From Anabaena sp. WA102 (lineage in GTDB: Bacteria; Cyanobacteriota; Cyanobacteriia; Cyanobacteriales; Nostocaceae), in NCBI RefSeq assembly GCF_001277295.1, contig NZ_CP011456.1, forward strand, positions 4,530,001-4,594,000: a stretch of 64,000 nucleotides of DNA. The letters are read 5' to 3'. A program made the translations under genes and the position numbers. Below, in pieces: positions 8,922 through 17,173 of this stretch; within the stretch, counting starts at the first letter, position 1; every line of letters starts with the position of its first letter. The notes under the pieces were generated by a model that ran no database searches, was not told the origin of the DNA, and saw only the letters and a list, made by a program, of their open reading frames with translations.

Positions 8922-10451
8922 ATGATAATCCCCCAAAAATCTGTGAACACCCTGCATAACTCCCTGAGTTGCTCAATTCTGAGTTTAACAGTTGGTTTAG
9001 GAGTGACGAGTACAATACTCTTGATGACAAGTGTAAGTAGTGTATTTGCTCAAGTTCCGACGGTCGGCGAACAAATACTTCAAGGTGAAAAAACAATTTC
9101 TCAGATTAACCAGTCATTTGTCAACCCCAGTACAGGAAATGACAAAACAGGTAATGGTAGTATCAGCGCACCTTGGCGGACAATTAGCCAAGCCTTGGAA
9201 GCATCACCATCCAATAGTGTAATTATCCTCTCTTCTGGTACATATAGCGCCCAAAGTGGAGAAGTATTTCCTTTAATTTTGAAACCAGGTATAGCCATTC
9301 AGGGCAATATTAACAATAAAGGCCAAACTGTGACAATTACTGGTGGTGGCGAATTTCTCAGTCGCAAGTTTGGTGGTCAAAATGTGACTATTGTTGGTGC
9401 TAACCAAGCTAGTTTGAGTGGTGTTACCGTTACTAATACCAATCCTCGTGGTTATGGACTATGGATTGAATCCAGTAACATTGTAGTTCGGGAAAGTACC
9501 TTTACTAATAATACCCAAGACGGAATTGCGATCGCTGGTGATGGCACACCCAGTATTAGTAAAAATGTTTTTGTTCGCAATGGTGCTAATGGCATAACTA
9601 TTTCTGGGAATGCTCGCCCCGAAATCAGGGAAAATATCTTTCAAGAAACTGGTTTTGGGATTAATATTGCCCAAAATGCGTCTCCGGTGGTGGTAGCTAA
9701 CCAAATTCAGAATAACAGATCAGGGATTATTATCCAAGCCAATGCTACACCGATGTTAAGGAATAATTTTATTCAAAATAACAGAGAAGATGGTCTAGTT
9801 GTAATTGCCCAAGCTAAACCAGATTTAGGTAGTAGTTATGACCCAGGCAAGAATATCTTTCGCAATAATGGTCGTCTTGACATCAATGCCAAAGCTGCTA
9901 AATTGGTAATTTCTGCGGCTGGAAATAATTTGGTTAGCGATCGCATCAGCGGTAATGTGGATTTGAAAGGTACAACCGCATCTACAGACAGAATTTCTGG
10001 TACTAATCCTTCACTAACACCAAGTTCAGTCCGCAAACCTATCACTTTTACTCCCTCTCAAAGAACGGTAACACCCTTAAAAGTTCAACCTGTTGCCAAT
10101 CCCAATCAATTACCATCATTACCCAATAATTTAGCGGATTCCCCTCGGTTTAATTATACCCAACTTGATTCGGGCGCTATTGAATTTGTCGCCCCTCAAG
10201 CAGCTATTGTATCAAACCCCGAAATGTCTACGGCTACTGGTCAAAATGTCAGTTACCGGGTGTTAGTGATGGTTGCCAATAAGCAGCAAGAGAATTTAGT
10301 CGTTTCTCTAGTTAATGATGCTTTTCCCAAGGTTTGGCAAGGTCGTAGGGTGATGCAGGTGGGAATTTTCAATAGTCAAGAAAGTGCCGCTAAAGCAGTA
10401 AACCTCTTTAATAGCAAAGGGTTAAAATCAGTGGTTGAGACTGTGAAGTAA
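8922..10451 (+). CDS. secreted DUF1565 right-handed beta-helix protein with C-terminal SPOR-like domain
   Basis: A 509-aa protein. The first 45 residues form a long signal peptide (hydrophobic VGLGVTSTILLMTSVSSV, then FAQ). A DUF1565 segment (VNPSTGNDKTGNGSISAPWR, ILSSGTYSAQSGEVFPL) leads into parallel beta-helix turns with NN-rich repeats (about 180-330). A Pro/Ser-rich linker follows. The last 70 residues (YRVLVMV, then MQVGIFNSQESAAKAVNLFNS) resemble a SPOR peptidoglycan-binding domain. An outer-envelope or cell-wall location is likely. It is paralogous to the protein at 11409-13496, which carries SLH domains instead. AGAGGAG lies about 14 bases upstream of the ATG. Confidence 0.82.
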   Translation: MIIPQKSVNTLHNSLSCSILSLTVGLGVTSTILLMTSVSSVFAQVPTVGEQILQGEKTISQINQSFVNPSTGNDKTGNGSISAPWRTISQALEASPSNSVIILSSGTYSAQSGEVFPLILKPGIAIQGNINNKGQTVTITGGGEFLSRKFGGQNVTIVGANQASLSGVTVTNTNPRGYGLWIESSNIVVRESTFTNNTQDGIAIAGDGTPSISKNVFVRNGANGITISGNARPEIRENIFQETGFGINIAQNASPVVVANQIQNNRSGIIIQANATPMLRNNFIQNNREDGLVVIAQAKPDLGSSYDPGKNIFRNNGRLDINAKAAKLVISAAGNNLVSDRISGNVDLKGTTASTDRISGTNPSLTPSSVRKPITFTPSQRTVTPLKVQPVANPNQLPSLPNNLADSPRFNYTQLDSGAIEFVAPQAAIVSNPEMSTATGQNVSYRVLVMVANKQQENLVVSLVNDAFPKVWQGRRVMQVGIFNSQESAAKAVNLFNSKGLKSVVETVK

Positions 10452-10455
10452 TTAG

Positions 10456-10483
10456 TCATTGGTCATTGGTCATTGGTCATTGG
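10456..10483. repeat. heptanucleotide tandem repeat (TCATTGG x4)
   Basis: Four head-to-tail copies of TCATTGG (the last is TCATTAG) lie just after the DUF1565 gene stop. Short 7-bp tandem arrays (STRR) are a known feature of heterocystous cyanobacterial genomes. No coding role is seen. Confidence 0.85.
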
Positions 10484-10497
10484 TCATTAGTAACAAC

Positions 10498-10596
10498 TGA
10501 CAACTGACAACTGACAACTGACAACTGACAACTGACAACTGACAACGAACAACTGACAACTGACAACTGACAACTGACAACTGACAACGAACAACT
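10498..10596. repeat. heptanucleotide tandem repeat (TGACAAC x ~14)
   Basis: About fourteen 7-bp units of TGACAAC follow each other, interrupted by two CGAACAAC variants. The array fills the convergent gap between the DUF1565 gene and the minus-strand hypothetical gene that ends at 10599. It is an STRR-type array of a different heptamer from the one just upstream. Confidence 0.85.
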
Positions 10597-10598
10597 GA

Positions 10599-11321
10599 CT
10601 AAAATGCCAACTCCAATCTTTCACTGGTCATGGATTTGAGTTTGGAGGTGAAGGATTCGGTGCGATCGCTCTTTTGGGGCATAAACTGACCAATAGGAGG
10701 ATGATTGGCTGTTGCTGTGAGCATTAACTGTTGGGCAGGTGGGGGTGAAATTTCCTCAATAACTTGCTTTTGTCTGATATTTCCGGTTAATTGCCCAAAA
10801 GAAGGCACTGGGGCTAGGCTTTTTGGAGCATAGTCTCGGTTTTCTTCTATTGGCTGTAAATTCTTATTTATTTGATACTTATAACTCACTGGAGCAGGTA
10901 ATAAACGAAGATTTTTATATTCTTCCATCCTGATTTCCTGTTTAGTGGGTGGTAAAACTTGTAGAGGCGCAGAAGTGAGCCGTTCAGGGAATTTGCTACA
11001 AATCATGCGCTCAAATTCCATATTGAAATGGTAGGTTGTCTCGCCCTTTCGTCGCCAAAAGTTCAAGATTTGCTGTACAGATACGGCTTTATAACGACCT
11101 TGATACAAAGCTTCGATAACTGCTAAGTGTAACCAATGCAGGGGATATTCAGATTGCCATTGGTTAATCAACTCACTGGCATTGTATCCGTTGAGATCAA
11201 AGCTGTAGTGAGTTAATAACTTAGCTGCTAGTTCCGCAGGAGGTGCGAAAGTTTGAGTGACCGGGGCTGTTGTTAACATGGGCTGTGAGTTATAGGCAAT
11301 AGGTATAAACATTGCACCCAT
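10599..11321 (-). CDS. hypothetical protein, cyanobacterial
   Basis: A 240-aa soluble protein that I do not recognise as a named family. The N-terminal half is structured in appearance (LAAKLLTHYSFDLNGYNASE, ALYQGRYKAVSVQQILNFWRR, FNMEFERMICSKFPERL), with helix-rich stretches. The C-terminal half is Pro/Ser/Gln-rich and probably disordered. The last codons run into the heptamer array at its 3' side. The start is uncertain (ATGs at codons 1, 4 and 15). It lies between two DUF1565 genes but shows no similarity to them. Confidence 0.6.
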   Translation of the reverse strand: MGAMFIPIAYNSQPMLTTAPVTQTFAPPAELAAKLLTHYSFDLNGYNASELINQWQSEYPLHWLHLAVIEALYQGRYKAVSVQQILNFWRRKGETTYHFNMEFERMICSKFPERLTSAPLQVLPPTKQEIRMEEYKNLRLLPAPVSYKYQINKNLQPIEENRDYAPKSLAPVPSFGQLTGNIRQKQVIEEISPPPAQQLMLTATANHPPIGQFMPQKSDRTESFTSKLKSMTSERLELAF

Positions 11322-11408
11322 CGCATCTAGTCTAACGTACTTTTGGCTACATTAGTGTTTTTTTTCACCAGCAGCAAAAGTCATAGGCAGTGTTTTCCAT
11401 TCTACTTG

Positions 11409-13496
11409 TCAATTGCTGATATGCAAAACAATATAAGGTGAGTTAATAACTTTTGTGCGTTGACTGGTGACTAATGCCTGATACACCATTGCAGCAACTT
11501 CGGCACGGGTGGCTTCTCTGGTTGGTGCTAGTAAATTGGGGTCGGGATAATTAAGAATAATTTTTTGCTGGGTGGCGATGGTAACGGCTGTGCGGGCGTA
11601 TTCGGGAATTTTCTCTTGGTCAATGTAGGTTAAGGTTTTTTGATCACTTGCCACAAGTCCCAGTCCGTTGACTAGGGAGACGATGACTTGCAGCCGTTGG
11701 ACGTTTTGGGTAGGACGGAAGGTGCGATCGCTAAATCCGCCCACAAAACCGCCTCTGGCTGCGATTTCAATGGCGTTAGCTGCCCAAAAATCCTTGGCTA
11801 TATCTGTAAATTCTGGGGACGGACGTTTGGCTGGGGGATTAAAGGCGGCAGCAATTAAAGCTGTATATTGAGCGCGGCTCATGGCTTGATCTGGTTGGTA
11901 TGTGCCATCAGCAAAACCCTGGGTTAAGTTCATACTAACTAATGCCCGAATAAATGGTTCTGCCCAATGACCAACAATATCGGAAAAAGAGGGAATCTCT
12001 GTCTCTGGTTTGACAATATAGGCGGAGGGTAGGGGATTTTCTTGACCGGTGGCGACTAATGCCTGATAAATTAGGACTGCGATTTCCGCGCGGGTAATTT
12101 CCCGCAGTGGTTCTAATTGATCTGGTTGGGGATAATTGACGACTAATAGTTTTTGCGTAGCTACGGTGGTGGCATTGGTAGCGTAGCTGGGAATTTGGGC
12201 GCGATCGCGGTATACCATTAAGACGTTAGGATTACCACCACTCAAGTTTAAACCGTTGACAATGGAGACTATTGCTTGAATTTTGGTGATGTTATTTCCG
12301 GGTCGAAATGTACCATCGGGAAAGCCTTTCAAAAAGCCTCTATCGGACGCACTGGCTATGGCTTTGGCAGCCCAAAAGTCGGATTTGACATCTTTGAATT
12401 TATCTAGTTGATTACTTTCTGGTAGTTGGAATGTTTTGGTGATTAAAGCTGCGTATTGGGCGCGGTTAACAGGTGTGGCTGGTTGAAAAGTGCCGTCGGG
12501 AAAACCGTTAATAATATCTTTACTGACTAAGGCTTCGACGAAGGCTGCCGCCCAATGTCCTTCTAAATCAGCAAATCTACTGCTAACTCCAATTTGACTG
12601 GGGGTGTCAGCGGTAGCAGCGATGAAATCTATTGCCCCAATTACCTGGGGAACACTTAATTGATTACCGACGGAGATAATTTTTTGATCTGTGACATTTT
12701 GTAAATCGAATTTACCCTGTTCTCGAAAAATGTTGTCGGCTGGGTCTTGGGGACTGCCTAAATCGGGAGTGGCATTACCGGCGATTAACAGACCGCCTTG
12801 GGTATTGCTGGTGATCAGATTTCGCCGTAATACTGGTTTAGCATCACGAGATAGGGCGATCGCTGTCCCATTGGCTAAAAGTTGGTTATTGGCAACTAAA
12901 GGGGCGGCAAAGTCACTAATGGCTATGCCTAAAGCATTATCTTGAAATACATTCCGCAGCACTTCTCCTTTGCTATTCTTGGCTATGACCAACCCACAGA
13001 CTTTGTTATTAATAAATAAATTATCCACAATCCCCGGTTTGCTATTGCCGGTAATGAAGATGCCTTCTCTAGTACAGTCCTTAAATGTACTATTAGCTAC
13101 AGTCGGTATTGATGATTCAATCCACGCCCCAGTCCCTTTAGCGGCAGGATTCATCACTGTCATACCTAAAAGACTAGCATCACCTAGTAAGAGTAATGTA
13201 ATATTCTGTATTCCAAAACTAGAGCTTTGATATTCCCCACTGCCGGCAATAATCGTTTCCTGACCTTTATTTGCTTCATTTCCTACTACTAATACTCCCG
13301 GTGCAATGACTAAGGGAAATACTTCACCATTGGCTGTGCTGTAAGTTCCACTGGCTAACTGAATAATTGTTGATGTTTTCGCTTGTTTAAGGGCGCGGGT
13401 AATGGTTTTGAGGGGATCAGAACGAGAACCAGTATTAGCATCGTTTCCTGTCACAGGATTAACATAGAGTGTGGCAACAAGACTAGAATTAACCAT
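11409..13496 (-). CDS. DUF1565 beta-helix protein with S-layer homology domains
   Basis: A 695-aa protein. Residues 1-290 match the DUF1565/beta-helix part of the protein at 8922-10451 (YVNPVTGNDANTGSRSDPL, ASGTYSTANGEVFPL, and NN-rich turns). Two SLH clusters follow, at about 305-480 and 505-690. The signature pattern (FADLEGHWAAAFVEALVSKD, GFPDGTFQPATPVNRAQYAA) is repeated with FSDIVGHWAEPFIRALVSM and later copies. SLH modules anchor proteins to secondary cell-wall polymer or peptidoglycan, so the protein should be at the envelope. Oddly, the N-terminus (MVNSSLVATLYVNP) shows no clear signal peptide, so a true start or export signal may be missing. Confidence 0.82.
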   Translation of the reverse strand: MVNSSLVATLYVNPVTGNDANTGSRSDPLKTITRALKQAKTSTIIQLASGTYSTANGEVFPLVIAPGVLVVGNEANKGQETIIAGSGEYQSSSFGIQNITLLLLGDASLLGMTVMNPAAKGTGAWIESSIPTVANSTFKDCTREGIFITGNSKPGIVDNLFINNKVCGLVIAKNSKGEVLRNVFQDNALGIAISDFAAPLVANNQLLANGTAIALSRDAKPVLRRNLITSNTQGGLLIAGNATPDLGSPQDPADNIFREQGKFDLQNVTDQKIISVGNQLSVPQVIGAIDFIAATADTPSQIGVSSRFADLEGHWAAAFVEALVSKDIINGFPDGTFQPATPVNRAQYAALITKTFQLPESNQLDKFKDVKSDFWAAKAIASASDRGFLKGFPDGTFRPGNNITKIQAIVSIVNGLNLSGGNPNVLMVYRDRAQIPSYATNATTVATQKLLVVNYPQPDQLEPLREITRAEIAVLIYQALVATGQENPLPSAYIVKPETEIPSFSDIVGHWAEPFIRALVSMNLTQGFADGTYQPDQAMSRAQYTALIAAAFNPPAKRPSPEFTDIAKDFWAANAIEIAARGGFVGGFSDRTFRPTQNVQRLQVIVSLVNGLGLVASDQKTLTYIDQEKIPEYARTAVTIATQQKIILNYPDPNLLAPTREATRAEVAAMVYQALVTSQRTKVINSPYIVLHISN

Positions 13497-13561
13497 AAAT
13501 TTTTAAACGAGCAGGGTTTTAATGGTGACATCCATAATTAACCATATTTTTAGCACAATCA

Positions 13562-13631
13562 GGAAGAAGGAAGAGGTTTTGGGCAACTTTACTTTTTGTT
13601 ACATATTTCAGTTTTTTCCGGTTTATCTACT
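13562..13631. mobile_element. degenerate remnant of the 126-bp TA-MITE family
   Basis: Aligned by eye with the copy at 15973-16098, this stretch keeps the order GAAGAGGTTTTGGGC, TTTACTTTTTGTTACA and a right end TTTATCTACT followed by TA, with many substitutions. The left terminus is not recognisable. It directly abuts the next element, which suggests stacked insertions. Confidence 0.5.
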
Positions 13632-13634
13632 TAA

Positions 13635-13757
13635 GGGACTTCCAATTAAAAAAATCCCCAAAAGTTTCTTGTGGTGCGGGCATCTTGCCCGCTAATTACC
13701 AAGGACAGGCAGGATGCCCATCCCACAAAATTGGGTAATTTATTTTTTGGTGATCCC
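13635..13757. mobile_element. MITE family 2, copy a
   Basis: Ends are GGGACTTCC and GGTGATCCC (imperfect inverted repeats), flanked by TAA at 13632-13634 and 13758-13760. The internal palindromic part has TGGTGCGGGCATC and GATGCCCATCCCAC as inverted arms. It is closely related to the next element and to 34749-34857 by the shared A-rich subterminal region. Confidence 0.7.
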
Positions 13758-13773
13758 TAAGAGATTTACCTAA

Positions 13774-13897
13774 GAGTTCTCCAATTAAAAAAATATCCCA
13801 AAATTTATTGTGGTGCGGGCATCTTGCCCGCTAATAATACAAGAACGGGCAAGATGCCCATCCCACGAGATTGGATTATCTTTTTTGTGGAGTTCTC
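13774..13897. mobile_element. MITE family 2, copy b
   Basis: Ends are GAGTTCTCC and GGAGTTCTC, flanked by TAA at 13771-13773 and 13898-13900. It carries the same TGGTGCGGGCATCTTGCC core as copy a. The right TAA overlaps the terminal TA of the next element, so the two elements sit against each other. Confidence 0.72.
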
Positions 13898-13899
13898 TA

Positions 13900-14011
13900 A
13901 GTAGGTGAACACAATAAAACCAAACTGTGTAAAGAAACGTAAAATCGCTGCAAACTTCTTTACTCTTGCCTCTTGCCTTGCTATAACGACAATTTTCAAC
14001 GCCAACCTACC
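13900..14011. mobile_element. TA-MITE family 1, copy 1 (112 bp)
   Basis: Left end AGTAGGTGAACAC; right end CCAACCTACC (one mismatch); TA on both sides (13898-13899, 14012-14013). It is 14 bp shorter than the 126-bp copies at 15645, 15973 and 17174, because it has two fewer GCCTCTT heptamers. The WYL gene stop codon (TAG at 14009-14007, read on minus) lies inside the element. Confidence 0.85.
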
Positions 14012-15194
14012 TATCTCCATGAAAATAGCGGTCAAATAAAGCTTGTGCAGATTGGCGGTGTTGTTCCACTAATTGAGGAGGGGACAACATTTCTGCTTTG
14101 TCCATATAACGATAAACCCAGCGGCTAAATTCATTTAAAGACCGAGGTGGTAAATCTACAGCATATTCTATATAAGTATGTTGCCCAGTTTTATCAATCA
14201 ATCCAGTGGTAATTTTTTGATGAGGATGACGACGCTCTCCTTCCAAAATAAATGCTGATACTGGCGGAAAAAACCGGACTTTCACATTAATTAAGTTGAG
14301 AGTTCCATCTAATTCTAATTTTTGCGGTTCTGGTTCACCTAAATTTAAACCCCAGCCATTTTCTAGTAACTTATATGCTTTAACTAAACTTTCTTTTTGT
14401 TTTTCTAAACCCCTGGGCAAGATTTTAATAAAAATACAATGATTATTAAAACGGTTTAATCTTCCTATGGCTAAATGTCCATTTTCACAATATTCATACA
14501 GTAAATACCAAGCAATATCATGGTAAATTAATTGTAGGGGAAAAATCTGTATCCGTCCAATCCGATTAAAACCATAAAAGTCATTACTCCGAGAAATTTC
14601 AATGGCTTCTCCCTTACTAATAGCTTTTTCTAATAATGGTAATTTATGAAATAGTGTATCGCGGGTTTCTCCCTGAATTACCATTTCTTCTGGGTCGGTA
14701 TGAATAATAGCCCGGTTAAGATGTTGCCGAGTAGGATAAAAAAAATCACCCTTGAGTTCCATATCTAACCCACGTAATCTTTTACTAAGAGTTTCATGAA
14801 TGCGTCTAGCTTGGGCATCACCTTGATATTGAGCTTGAGAGGCTAAAGCATTAAATGCTACTTTTAATTCTGCGATAGAAAGCGCACCAGTACCTAAATA
14901 ATATCCCCAACGATACATCCGCCGATCAAGGATAGCGCAACGTCTGAGGGTTTCTAAATCTTTGCGTAATGTCGGAATTGCTGGATATTCTGCGGGTAAT
15001 TCTATATCCAATTCTGCTGCTAATTTTTGCAGATATACTTTCACAGAACTAATTGCATCATGATTCTCATTGTTACTGAGATCAAAAAAATCAGGACTAC
15101 CTATACCTGGATGTTTTAATAATGTAGCAATTAACAGCAGTAAGCGTTCAAACGCTAACCGTTCTGTGTAAGGATGAGTAGGTTTTTTAGGCAT
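14007..15194 (-). CDS. WYL-domain transcriptional regulator, CRISPR-associated
   Basis: A 395-aa protein. Its N-terminal part (LAFERLLLLIATLLKHPGIG, PTLRKDLETLRRCAILDRRM) is helical and wHTH-like. The central to C-terminal part is a WYL-like sensory domain (GRIQIFPLQLIYHDIAWYLL, AIGRLNRF). WYL proteins bind nucleic-acid or nucleotide ligands. A relative, Sll7009 in Synechocystis, affects crRNA accumulation of a neighbouring CRISPR system. Here it is next to csx18/cas1/cas2 on the opposite strand, which fits a locus regulator. The last two codons, AGG and the TAG stop, come from a MITE inserted at its 3' end, so the natural C-terminus may have been longer. Confidence 0.8.
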   Translation of the reverse strand: MPKKPTHPYTERLAFERLLLLIATLLKHPGIGSPDFFDLSNNENHDAISSVKVYLQKLAAELDIELPAEYPAIPTLRKDLETLRRCAILDRRMYRWGYYLGTGALSIAELKVAFNALASQAQYQGDAQARRIHETLSKRLRGLDMELKGDFFYPTRQHLNRAIIHTDPEEMVIQGETRDTLFHKLPLLEKAISKGEAIEISRSNDFYGFNRIGRIQIFPLQLIYHDIAWYLLYEYCENGHLAIGRLNRFNNHCIFIKILPRGLEKQKESLVKAYKLLENGWGLNLGEPEPQKLELDGTLNLINVKVRFFPPVSAFILEGERRHPHQKITTGLIDKTGQHTYIEYAVDLPPRSLNEFSRWVYRYMDKAEMLSPPQLVEQHRQSAQALFDRYFHGDR

Positions 15195-15377
15195 GGTAAA
15201 GGAATCACTGGCAGGAATTTATAGTAAATTAATCTCAGTGCAAAAAGAAAATATTTAGAATGCTAATAAAAATTGGCTGTAAGCATTGTCAATATTGCTT
15301 TAGGGAAGATAACTATAATAATTTAGTTTATAACCTTTTTCTAGCTTTTGGCTAATTCTGCGGTTATGGTAGTCAAT

Positions 15378-15440
15378 AGACTTCTCCGGTAAAGTAGAGA
15401 CGTTCCATGGAACGTCTCTACATCTTTTTTGGAGATGTCT
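15378..15440. mobile_element. small palindromic element related to MITE family 2
   Basis: AGACTTCTCC at 15378-15387 and GGAGATGTCT at 15431-15440 form near-perfect terminal inverted repeats around a perfect 28-bp palindrome (15394-15421, centre TTCCATGGAA). It lies between the divergent WYL and csx18 genes and could form a strong hairpin. The rest of the gap shows nothing further that I can name. Confidence 0.55.
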
Positions 15441-15475
15441 AATATCATTACTTTGAAGTCAGTCTTTTTAGCACC

Positions 15476-15879
15476 ATGTATATTTCCCGACGTTCTGCCA
15501 CTGTCAGAAATGTTTCTATATCTACTGTTAATGGTGGTATTACTTTAGTGATTTTGTTGATTGCACCTTTAGGTTTAGCAGCAGTAATTATTAATACTAT
15601 GTTAGTCGCTGTTGCTACTTATATAGTTGCCAGTGCAGCCGATAAGTAGGTTGGCGTTGAAAATTGTCGTTATGGCAAGGCAAAAGGCAAGAGGCAAGAG
15701 GCAAGAGTGAAGAGGGTTTGGGCGATTTTACGTTTCTTTACACAGTTTGGTTTTATTGTGTTCACCTACTTAGAGTTGTTTTGTGGTTAGAACCGGAACA
15801 GAATGCAGAATTAACATCTTCTGGAAACGGTGAATATCGTTCTCCCAAGAAATCTAATTTACAACGTTGGTGGCGTTAA
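15476..15879 (+). pseudogene. csx18: csx18, interrupted by a 126-bp MITE
   Basis: The visible frame 15476-15649 encodes 57 aa (MYISRRSATVRNVSISTVNG, then LVILLIAPLGLAAVIIN), one long hydrophobic stretch typical of the small Csx18 proteins of cyanobacterial type III loci. It stops at a TAG inside the MITE at 15645-15770. Removing the element and one TA restores the frame ADRVVLWLEPEQNAEL and on to NLQRWWR, stop at 15877-15879, about 92 aa in all. The downstream part keeps codon structure without stops, so the insertion looks recent. Csx18 has no established biochemical role. A truncated membrane peptide might still be made, but the polar C-terminus is cut off. Confidence 0.85.
15645..15770. 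mobile_element. TA-MITE family 1, copy 2, inside csx18
   Basis: 126 bp with ends AGTAGGTTGG and TTCACCTACT and TA direct repeats (15643-15644, 15771-15772). A TA target and short inverted ends are typical of IS630/Tc1-mariner-type elements. Its interior carries GGCAAGA heptamer repeats. It is nearly identical to copy 3, apart from scattered changes. No coding capacity. Confidence 0.9.
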
Positions 15880-15904
15880 TAATGTAAGTTGCTAGTTAGG
15901 TAAA

Positions 15905-15950
15905 TTGTCAGAACCAGGATGTCCAGGATTAAAGGATGAACAGGATGAAA
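15905..15950. repeat. dispersed GTCAGAACCAGGAT-type repeat
   Basis: The stretch GTCAGAACCAGGATGTCCAG and its continuation up to ACAGGATGAAA match the pattern of the repeats at 29601-29665 and, inverted, at 30019-30188. It is a short intergenic cyanobacterial repeat between the csx18 remnant and the next MITE. Confidence 0.5.
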
Positions 15951-15972
15951 TTTCTGTTTTCATCACCAATTA

Positions 15973-16098
15973 AGTAGGTTAGCCTTGAAAATCGTCGTTA
16001 TGGCAAGGCAAGAGGCAAAAGGCAAGAGGCAAGAGTGAAGAGGGTTTGGGCGATTTTACTTTTCTTTACACAGATTGGTTTTATTGTGTTCACCTACT
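15973..16098. mobile_element. TA-MITE family 1, copy 3, upstream of cas1
   Basis: 126 bp, ends AGTAGGTTAG and TTCACCTACT, TA at 15971-15972 and 16099-16100. Same orientation as copy 2. It separates the csx18 remnant from cas1 by an extra 128 bp, so any read-through or shared promoter must cross it. Confidence 0.9.
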
Positions 16099-16170
16099 TA
16101 CCTATTACCAATTACCTATTACCAGCTTCAACGAGATAACTAGCAACTTGAGTTAATAATTGATAATTTC

Positions 16171-17163
16171 ATGCAAAGTCTTTATGTTTCTGAGCAGAAT
16201 TGCTATGTGTGTTTACAAAAAGAAACTTTGCTAGTTAAGCAAGGGGAAACTGTATATGCTGAAGTCCAGTTACCTCTGTTAGAGCAAATTCTGATCTTTG
16301 GGAAATCCCAATTAACCACCCAAGTTATTCGTGCTTGCTTATGGCGAGATATTCCCATTGCTTACTTATCACGCATGGGTTATTGCTATGGCAGAATTTT
16401 ACCAATTTCTAGGGGATATCGGCAGTTATCACGTTATCAACAACAATTATCTCCCGTAGAAAAGTTGATTACTGCTAGGGCTATGATTAAAGGTAAGTTA
16501 AAAAATAGTAGGGTGTTGTTGCGAAGACAAAAGAAAAAAAAGGAATCGGAGCTTTTAGAACGGGTTTTACAAAGTTTAGATTATCTAGCTGACCAAGTAG
16601 CACAGGCTGATAATTTAGAACGGTTAATGGGGTTTGAAGGTGCGGGTGCGGCTCAATATTTTTCGGCTTTTAGTGAATGTTTAACAAACCCTGATTTTGT
16701 GTTTTCTGGTCGGAGTCGTCGTCCTCCAGGAAACCCAGTGAATGCCATGCTAAGTTTTGGTTATCAAGTTCTTTGGAATCATTTATTAGCGTTAATTGAA
16801 ATTCAAGGATTAGACCCTTATTATGCCTGTTTACATCAAGCTCATGATGGTCATGCGGCATTAGCTTCTGATTTAATTGAGGAGTTTCGCGCCCCATTTA
16901 TAGATTCTTTAGTGATGTGGTTAATTAATCGCAAAATCGTTAGTGCTGAAGCTGATTTTGAGTTTAAAAATGGTGGCTGTTATTTGAATAATGCGGGAAG
17001 GAAGAAATTTCTACGGGCGTTTTTACAACGGATGTCTGAAGAAATACAAACTGATGAGGGAATTAAACAACCAAAATGGGATTTATTAACTAAACAGGTG
17101 AGGGCTTTTAAGCAGTTTGTTTACAATCCTAGTCATCATTATCAACCCTATCGAATTGACTAA
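16171..17163 (+). CDS. cas1: CRISPR integrase Cas1
   Basis: A 330-aa Cas1, the metal-dependent integrase that inserts spacers together with Cas2. The start MQSLYVSEQNCYVCLQKETL is the usual N-terminal beta domain. Catalytic residues are visible: Glu156 in GFEGAGAAQYF, His222 in the stretch LHQAHDGH, and the acidic Asp234/Glu238 group in ASDLIEEFR. Length and motifs are intact. It is followed by cas2 after an inserted MITE. The closest context is the cyanobacterial type III adaptation module (csx18-cas1-cas2). The region 5' of the ATG holds repeated TTACCTATTACC words but no obvious strong ribosome-binding site. Confidence 0.95.
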   Translation: MQSLYVSEQNCYVCLQKETLLVKQGETVYAEVQLPLLEQILIFGKSQLTTQVIRACLWRDIPIAYLSRMGYCYGRILPISRGYRQLSRYQQQLSPVEKLITARAMIKGKLKNSRVLLRRQKKKKESELLERVLQSLDYLADQVAQADNLERLMGFEGAGAAQYFSAFSECLTNPDFVFSGRSRRPPGNPVNAMLSFGYQVLWNHLLALIEIQGLDPYYACLHQAHDGHAALASDLIEEFRAPFIDSLVMWLINRKIVSAEADFEFKNGGCYLNNAGRKKFLRAFLQRMSEEIQTDEGIKQPKWDLLTKQVRAFKQFVYNPSHHYQPYRID

Positions 17164-17173
17164 AATTATATTA

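Noticed and set aside
10456..10596. Possible CRISPR-like array
   Set aside because: Units are 7 bp, contiguous and without spacers; these are STRR heptamers.
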